This document shows positions 59,930 to 64,000 of a stretch of DNA of 64,000 nucleotides, piece after piece. The stretch's first letter is position 1, and every line of letters starts with the position of its first letter. A program made the position numbers and the translations under genes. Under the pieces are notes generated by a model. That model had not been told where the DNA came from. It saw only the letters and a program-made list of their open reading frames with translations, and searched no databases. Source of the stretch: Bradyrhizobium jicamae (GTDB lineage Bacteria; Pseudomonadota; Alphaproteobacteria; Rhizobiales; Xanthobacteraceae); assembly GCF_018130695.1 (NCBI RefSeq), contig NZ_JAFCJX010000040.1, positions 1 to 64,000 of the forward strand, written 5' to 3'.

Positions 59930-60018
59930 CGTAGGGTGGGCAAAGGCGCTCTTGCGCCGTGCCCACCATCCACGGCGTGCTCGCGATGGTGGGCACGCTT
60001 CGCTTTGCCCACCCTACG
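59930..60018. repeat. Dispersed palindromic repeat, family R1 copy 3, overlapping the rsmD stop
   Basis: cgtagggtgggcaaaggcgc at the left, ctttgcccaccctacg at the right. Matches copies at 9607-9699 and 14809-14896. The right arm's cta (60014-60016) is the reverse complement of the rsmD TAG stop, so the repeat supplies the end of that gene. Confidence 0.92.
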
Positions 60019-60574
60019 AAGTCGGGCCCTTCAAAAACACAAACTCCGTGTCGTCATACGCGCGCCGCTCGAGCTCCTCGAATCCATCAGGCGCCGCGAA
60101 TGCCACAGCCTTTGCTTCCTCTACCACCAGCAGCGCGCCCGGCGTCAGCCAGCCGCCGTCGCGCAGCGAGGCGAGCGCCTTGTCGGCGAGGCCCTTGCCA
60201 TAGGGCGGATCGAGGAACACCAGCGAGAACGGCTCGACCGGATGCGCAGGTCCAAGGTCAGTCGCATCGCGGCGATAGACTTTCGTCGTGCCGCCTAAGC
60301 CCAGCGACTCCACATTGTTGCGCAACAGCGCGCGCGCTTCGGCGCCATTGTCGACGAACAGCGTGAACCTGGCGCCACGCGAAGATGCCTCGATGCCGAG
60401 CGCGCCGGTGCCGGCGAAGAGATCGAGCACGCGCGCATCCGTGATCGGATCGTCATAGGCATGCGCGAGGATGTTGAACACGGACTCGCGCAACCGATCC
60501 GCCGTCGGGCGGATCTCGCGCGACTGCGGCGACGCCAGATTGCGGCCCCTCAATCGTCCCCCGACGACGCGCAT
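60014..60574 (-). CDS. rsmD: 16S rRNA (guanine(966)-N(2))-methyltransferase
   Basis: 186 aa. Methylates G966 of 16S rRNA. N-terminus MRVVGGRLRGRNLASPQSRE with RPTADRLRESVFNIL; SAM site VLDLFAGTGALGIEASSRG; catalytic LVFLDPPYGKGLADKAL. The stop codon lies in a palindromic repeat. It follows the pseudouridine synthase gene by 6 bp on the same strand, so the two are co-transcribed. Confidence 0.95.
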   Translation of the reverse strand: MRVVGGRLRGRNLASPQSREIRPTADRLRESVFNILAHAYDDPITDARVLDLFAGTGALGIEASSRGARFTLFVDNGAEARALLRNNVESLGLGGTTKVYRRDATDLGPAHPVEPFSLVFLDPPYGKGLADKALASLRDGGWLTPGALLVVEEAKAVAFAAPDGFEELERRAYDDTEFVFLKGPTS

Positions 60575-60580
60575 TGCGGA

Positions 60581-62635
60581 TTACTCGTCCCGCGGCTTGA
60601 GATCGCGCTTGCCGTGATAGCCGCGCTTGGGACGGCGCGGCGGGCCGTAGCCGTTGGCCTCGTCCTCGTTGCGGGCGCGCGCCTCCTCGCTGCCGGTGCG
60701 CTGCACCAGCACACGGCGACCCTTGCGGTCGTTGATGACAGCGCGCTTGCTCGCGGGCTTGGATGGCTTCTTGCCCTCGCCATCGTCGGCCTGACTCTGC
60801 TCCGGCCGAGTGAAATCGGCGCCGGCGATCTTGGCGACCTTCTCACCGAGCTGCTCGCGCAGCACCCGCGTCTTGACCTCCTCGACCTTGCCCTCCTCGA
60901 GCTCGCCGAGCTGGAACGGGCCGTAGGAGACGCGGATCAGCCGGTTCACCTCGAGGCCTAGATGCGCCATCACGTTGCGCACCTCGCGGTTCTTGCCCTC
61001 GCGGATCGCGAACACGACCCAGACGTTGGCGCCCTGGTCGCGCTCCAGGGTCGCTTCGATTGGCCCGTATTTGACGCCGTCGACCTCGACGCCTGCCTTC
61101 AGCTGGTCGAGCTGGGCCTGCGTCACCTCGCCATGGGCGCGGACGCGATAGCGCCGCAGCCAGCCGGTGTCGGGCAGCTCGAGCGTACGCGCGAGCCCGC
61201 CGTCATTGGTGAGCAGCAGCAGGCCCTCGGTGTTGAAGTCGAGCCGGCCGATCGAGATCAGCCGCGGCAGGCCTTCGGGCAGATTGTCGAACACAGTCGG
61301 CCGCCCCTCGGGATCGGCATGCGTCGTCATCAGCCCGCGCGGCTTGTGATACATGAACAGCCGCGTGCGCTCGCGCGGCGGCAAATTCTTGCCGTCGACC
61401 GCGACCACGTCATTCTCGGTGATGTCGAGCGCCGGCGAATTGATCACGCGGCCGTTCACGGTGACGCGGCCCTGCGTCACCATCTCCTCGGCGTCGCGGC
61501 GCGAAGCAAGGCCGGCGCGCGCCAGCACTTTTGCAATGCGCTCGCCGGATTTCTTCGGCTTCGGCTCCGGACGCTCGCGGCGGTCGTCATACGACCGCTC
61601 GCGATAGGCGCCGCGACCGCCGAACGCCGGCCGCTTGGTAAAGATCTGGCTGTCGTCTTCATTGTCCCGGCGCGGACGATCGGAGAAACGGCCCTCGCTG
61701 CGCGGATGCTCCTGCCAGTCGGTGCGGCCCTCGGGCCGCTCGCGCCGATTGTCGCGGCGATCGCCGCCCTCATCGTCGCCCCAGCGCGGCCGGCTGAATT
61801 TCGGCCGATCACTCTGCTCGCGATCGTCGCGCGAGCGCGAGAAACGCGGCCGATCGCCACCGCGATCGCCGCGGTCATCACGCTTCTGCCACGGCTTGGA
61901 TTCGCCACGCGGCGGGCGATCGCCGAAATCCTTGCGCGGACCACGATCCCCCCGGTCGCCCTTGCGATCCGGCGCGCCGCGCGAAAATTTCCTGTCGCCG
62001 CTGAATTTCCGCTCGGGCCGATCGCCGTCGCGCGAGGGACGATCACCGAATGATCGCTCGCCACGCGGCGTATAGGGGCGCTTCTCGCCATCACGCTCGC
62101 GCGGTGTGTAGGGCTTCTTGTCGCCGAACTTCCGATCGGAAAATCGGCCGGCCGGGCGGGCGTCATCGCGATCGCGCCGCGGCGGACGATCGTCGCGGTT
62201 GTAGTTCGGGCGGTCGCCGCGAGGCGTGTAGGGACGCTTTTCGCTGCCGCGGTCTTCGCGCGGTTTGAACGAACGCTTTTCGCCATCGCGATCAAATCTC
62301 GGCCGGTCGCCGCGCGGCTTGAACGACCGTTTCTCGCCATCGCGCGCGGCACGGTCGCGGAATGGCCGGTCACCACGGGGACGGTCGTCGCGGTTGAATC
62401 GGGGCTTGTCGCCGTAGTCGCGGCGCGGCGCATCACCGTCCTCGCGGCGGCGGAACGAGCGGCCCTCGCCCTTGTCGCCGAAGGAGCGCTTGCCGCGGTC
62501 GCCGCCCTTGTCGCCGTAGCTGCGCTTGCCGAACGGCTTGTCGCCGCCGCGGCCACCGCCCGGGCGGCCCTTGCCGGGCCCGCCCCGGTCACGCCGTCCG
62601 CGGGAATCGTTGTCTTTATCGCTGTCGCGGGGCAT
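60581..62635 (-). CDS. RsuA/RluB-family pseudouridine synthase with ~365-residue disordered extension
   Basis: 684 aa from ATG 62635. The C-terminal half is a complete synthase: S4 domain (about 370-425, RIAKVLARAGLASRRDAEEM), YHKPRGLMTTHADPEGRPTV and catalytic Asp in SIGRLDFNTEGLLLLTND near residue 463. The N-terminal 365 residues are Arg/Asp/Gly/Lys-rich repeats such as GDRPRFDRDGEKRSFKPR, with no predicted fold. RluB (23S U2605) is the likeliest activity. Similar extended forms are known in Bradyrhizobium/Rhodopseudomonas. Confidence 0.9.
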   Translation of the reverse strand: MPRDSDKDNDSRGRRDRGGPGKGRPGGGRGGDKPFGKRSYGDKGGDRGKRSFGDKGEGRSFRRREDGDAPRRDYGDKPRFNRDDRPRGDRPFRDRAARDGEKRSFKPRGDRPRFDRDGEKRSFKPREDRGSEKRPYTPRGDRPNYNRDDRPPRRDRDDARPAGRFSDRKFGDKKPYTPRERDGEKRPYTPRGERSFGDRPSRDGDRPERKFSGDRKFSRGAPDRKGDRGDRGPRKDFGDRPPRGESKPWQKRDDRGDRGGDRPRFSRSRDDREQSDRPKFSRPRWGDDEGGDRRDNRRERPEGRTDWQEHPRSEGRFSDRPRRDNEDDSQIFTKRPAFGGRGAYRERSYDDRRERPEPKPKKSGERIAKVLARAGLASRRDAEEMVTQGRVTVNGRVINSPALDITENDVVAVDGKNLPPRERTRLFMYHKPRGLMTTHADPEGRPTVFDNLPEGLPRLISIGRLDFNTEGLLLLTNDGGLARTLELPDTGWLRRYRVRAHGEVTQAQLDQLKAGVEVDGVKYGPIEATLERDQGANVWVVFAIREGKNREVRNVMAHLGLEVNRLIRVSYGPFQLGELEEGKVEEVKTRVLREQLGEKVAKIAGADFTRPEQSQADDGEGKKPSKPASKRAVINDRKGRRVLVQRTGSEEARARNEDEANGYGPPRRPKRGYHGKRDLKPRDE

Positions 62636-62758
62636 GAAAGTCTCGCTTGGGGTAAGGTCAAACGGCCGTGCGCCCGCAACTCGGCGGCGCATCAAAAGCC
62701 GGTATCCACATTGGCTGAAGGCGAAGCTACTAGCAGGTTTCTTGGGATGATACGAGGC

Positions 62759-63205
62759 ATGTCAGCCCCTTCTTTCATGGATTTGGCGCTGAAAACCGCC
62801 GAAAATGCCGGAAAATCGGGCGAAGTTCCGATCGGATGCGTGATTGTCAGGGGGTACGAGGTGATCGCCACCGCGGCCAACCGCACCCTGACCGACCGCG
62901 ACCCCACTGCCCATGCCGAGGTTTTGGCGATCCGCCAGGCCGCGGAGGCCATCGGCACCGAGCGGCTGGTCGATTGCGACCTCTACGTCACGCTCGAGCC
63001 CTGCACCATGTGCGCCGGCGCGATCTCGCTGGCCCGCATCCGTCGGCTCTATTACGGCGCCGCCGATCCCAAGGGCGGCGCGGTTGAATCAGGCGTACGC
63101 TTCTTCTCCCAGCCGACCTGCCATCACGTGCCGCAGGTCTACGGCGCGCTGGGTGAGGGCGAGGCGGCGCGACTGCTGCGGGAGTTCTTCAGGGAGCGGC
63201 GGTGA
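62759..63205 (+). CDS. tadA: tRNA-specific adenosine deaminase
   Basis: 148 aa. Converts A34 of tRNA-Arg(ACG) to inosine. Zinc site: TAHAEVLAIRQAAEAI (His and catalytic Glu) and LEPCTMCAGAISLARI (two Cys). GYEVIATAANRTLTDRDP is TadA-like. ATG 62759 (MSAPSFMDLALKTAENAGKS) is preferred; ATG 62747 is possible. Divergent from the pseudouridine synthase gene; the shared 123-bp gap holds both promoters. Confidence 0.96.
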   Translation: MSAPSFMDLALKTAENAGKSGEVPIGCVIVRGYEVIATAANRTLTDRDPTAHAEVLAIRQAAEAIGTERLVDCDLYVTLEPCTMCAGAISLARIRRLYYGAADPKGGAVESGVRFFSQPTCHHVPQVYGALGEGEAARLLREFFRERR

Positions 63206-63210
63206 CCGCT

Positions 63211-63302
63211 CCGTAGCCCGGATGGAGCGCAGCGTAATCCGGGTTCAGACCATCCGCGGAGGGAGCGGCCCCGGATTACGCTGCGCTCCATCCGGGCTAC
63301 GG
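63211..63302. repeat. Dispersed inverted repeat, family R7, between convergent genes
   Basis: ccgtagcccggatggagcgc with agcgtaatccggg at the left is repeated in reverse complement at 63270-63302, giving 33-bp arms around a 26-bp spacer. It fills the 99-bp gap between tadA and the dehalogenase-like gene and would form a strong hairpin in both transcripts. Confidence 0.9.
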
Positions 63303-63304
63303 CA

Positions 63305-64000
63305 TCACGCCGCCAGAAAAAACTCCCGCAGCAGTTTCGCCGTTGCCTCCGGATTCTCCTCCGTCAGAAAATGCCCGGAATCCACCGGCGTGCCGCTGAC
63401 GTTTGTCGCCCACTTCTTCCACGTATCGAGCGGTGTTGTCGCGGCGCTCGCAACCCCGGCATCACCCCACAGCGCCAGCATCGGGACGGTGATCTTCTTG
63501 CCGGCCAAAAAGTCGGCCTTGTCGATCTCGTAATCCGCATAGGCACCGGCGCGATAATCCTCGCACATCGCATGGATACGCGCGGGATCGCGGAACGGCG
63601 CCAGATAATGCTCCAGCGCGCGCGGATCCATCGCGTCCAATGTCCCGCTCTTGGTCTGGCTCGCCATCTTCTCCTTCAGGAAGAACTCGCCCGCGCCTGA
63701 GATCAACGTCTCCGGCAACGGATAGGGCTGCGCCAGGAAGGCCCAATGGTAGATCTTCAGCGCCGACAGTCGGTTCAGCTTCTCCCAGTAATCATAGGTC
63801 GGCGCGATATCGAGCACCGCGAGCTTCGACAGCCGGCCGGGATGATCGAGCGCCAGCCGATACGACACGCGGCCGCCGCGGTCGTGGCCGGCGAGCGCGA
63901 AATGCACATGGCCGAGGCTCTCCATCATCTCCACCATGGTCTTCGCCCAGGCCCGCTTGGTGTAGGGCGTGTGATCCTTGTCGCTTGCGGGCATGTCGGA
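63305..64000 (-). CDS. Haloacetate/fluoroacetate dehalogenase-like alpha/beta hydrolase (partial, N-terminus outside window)
   Basis: 232 or so codons visible; the frame is open through the window edge (reads SDMPASDKDHTPYTKRAWAK). Nucleophile Asp with Arg pair in ALAGHDRGGRVSYRLALDHP; His-Trp in LKIYHWAFLAQPYPLPET; CEDYRAGAYADYEID; catalytic His in VDSGHFLTEENPEATAKLL. From memory this closely resembles Rhodopseudomonas RPA1163, a fluoroacetate dehalogenase whose halide-binding His-Trp and Tyr appear conserved here. Hydrolysis of haloacetates is the likely activity. Confidence 0.88.
   Translation of the reverse strand, partial: SDMPASDKDHTPYTKRAWAKTMVEMMESLGHVHFALAGHDRGGRVSYRLALDHPGRLSKLAVLDIAPTYDYWEKLNRLSALKIYHWAFLAQPYPLPETLISGAGEFFLKEKMASQTKSGTLDAMDPRALEHYLAPFRDPARIHAMCEDYRAGAYADYEIDKADFLAGKKITVPMLALWGDAGVASAATTPLDTWKKWATNVSGTPVDSGHFLTEENPEATAKLLREFFLAA

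Noticed and set aside
14912..64000. A linked fluoroacetate pathway (FlK-like thioesterase plus dehalogenase)
   Set aside because: The two genes are 48 kb apart with core genes between; co-occurrence in one window is not evidence of a pathway.

Overview
The window looks like chromosomal DNA of an alphaproteobacterium in the Nitrobacteraceae, most probably Bradyrhizobium or a close relative. The evidence is high G+C, housekeeping orders typical of that group (uvrC-pgsA-moaD-moaE-prmB; ileS-lspA-M16-M16; lgt-midA-pgeF), an alanine/proline-tailed L25, a pseudouridine synthase with a very long Arg/Asp/Gly-rich extension, and many dispersed palindromic repeats of the kind that fill Bradyrhizobium intergenic DNA. 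No tRNA, rRNA, CRISPR array, transposase, phage gene or replication origin was recognised.

Layout. 0.1-3.1 kb (minus): ubiK, rplY, pth, ychF. 3.3-6.8 kb (plus): dienelactone hydrolase, lgt, midA-like methyltransferase, pgeF. 6.8-9.6 kb: MerR regulator, lipoprotein, prs. 9.7-12.6 kb (minus): SDR, serine hydrolase, and ribH behind an FMN riboswitch. 13.3-20.1 kb: YbjN-like protein, proC, FlK-like thioesterase, tautomerase, hisS, DUF2314 protein and two different branched-chain aminotransferases. 20.4-23.2 kb: MarR regulator, OmpR-type response regulator and histidine kinase, resembling petP/petR plus a kinase. 23.6-29.3 kb: accessory stretch with a LuxR-type regulator, an apparently broken DUF4189 gene, composite repeats, several small secreted proteins and an RNase T2. 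29.4-32.7 kb: rlmJ, cspA, a Bug-type binding protein and an outer-membrane beta-barrel. 32.9-37.5 kb: the uvrC-to-prmB operon. 37.7-42.3 kb: degenerate EAL protein, HAD hydrolase, CheY-like protein, ribF and an O-acetyltransferase. 42.3-43.1 kb: RES/Xre toxin-antitoxin pair. 43.4-50.7 kb: ileS, lspA and an active/inactive pair of M16 peptidases. 50.9-53.1 kb: an RTX/FG-GAP metalloprotease. 53.2-57.9 kb: arfB, sigma-factor remnant, and a cytochrome c/VOC/Tat-subunit/GMC dehydrogenase group. 58.1-64.0 kb: mutL, rsmD, long-tailed pseudouridine synthase, tadA and the start-truncated end of a fluoroacetate-dehalogenase-like hydrolase.

How the parts work together. Envelope biogenesis recurs: lgt and lspA mature lipoproteins, pgsA makes phosphatidylglycerol (the Lgt lipid donor), and there is an outer-membrane beta-barrel. 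Flavin supply is covered by riboswitch-controlled ribH and by ribF. Translation maintenance is represented by pth, rplY, hisS, ileS, prmB, rlmJ, rsmD, a pseudouridine synthase, tadA and arfB.

Most of the window is ordinary core genome. The parts most worth a second look are the dispersed palindromes placed directly at stop codons or inside operons, two CtrA-like boxes in the uvrC/porin intergenic region, the RTX/FG-GAP protease, the GMC/Tat/cytochrome module, the broken DUF4189 gene, the RES/Xre pair, and the dehalogenase-like gene at the right edge. I did not find a clearly new multi-gene system.
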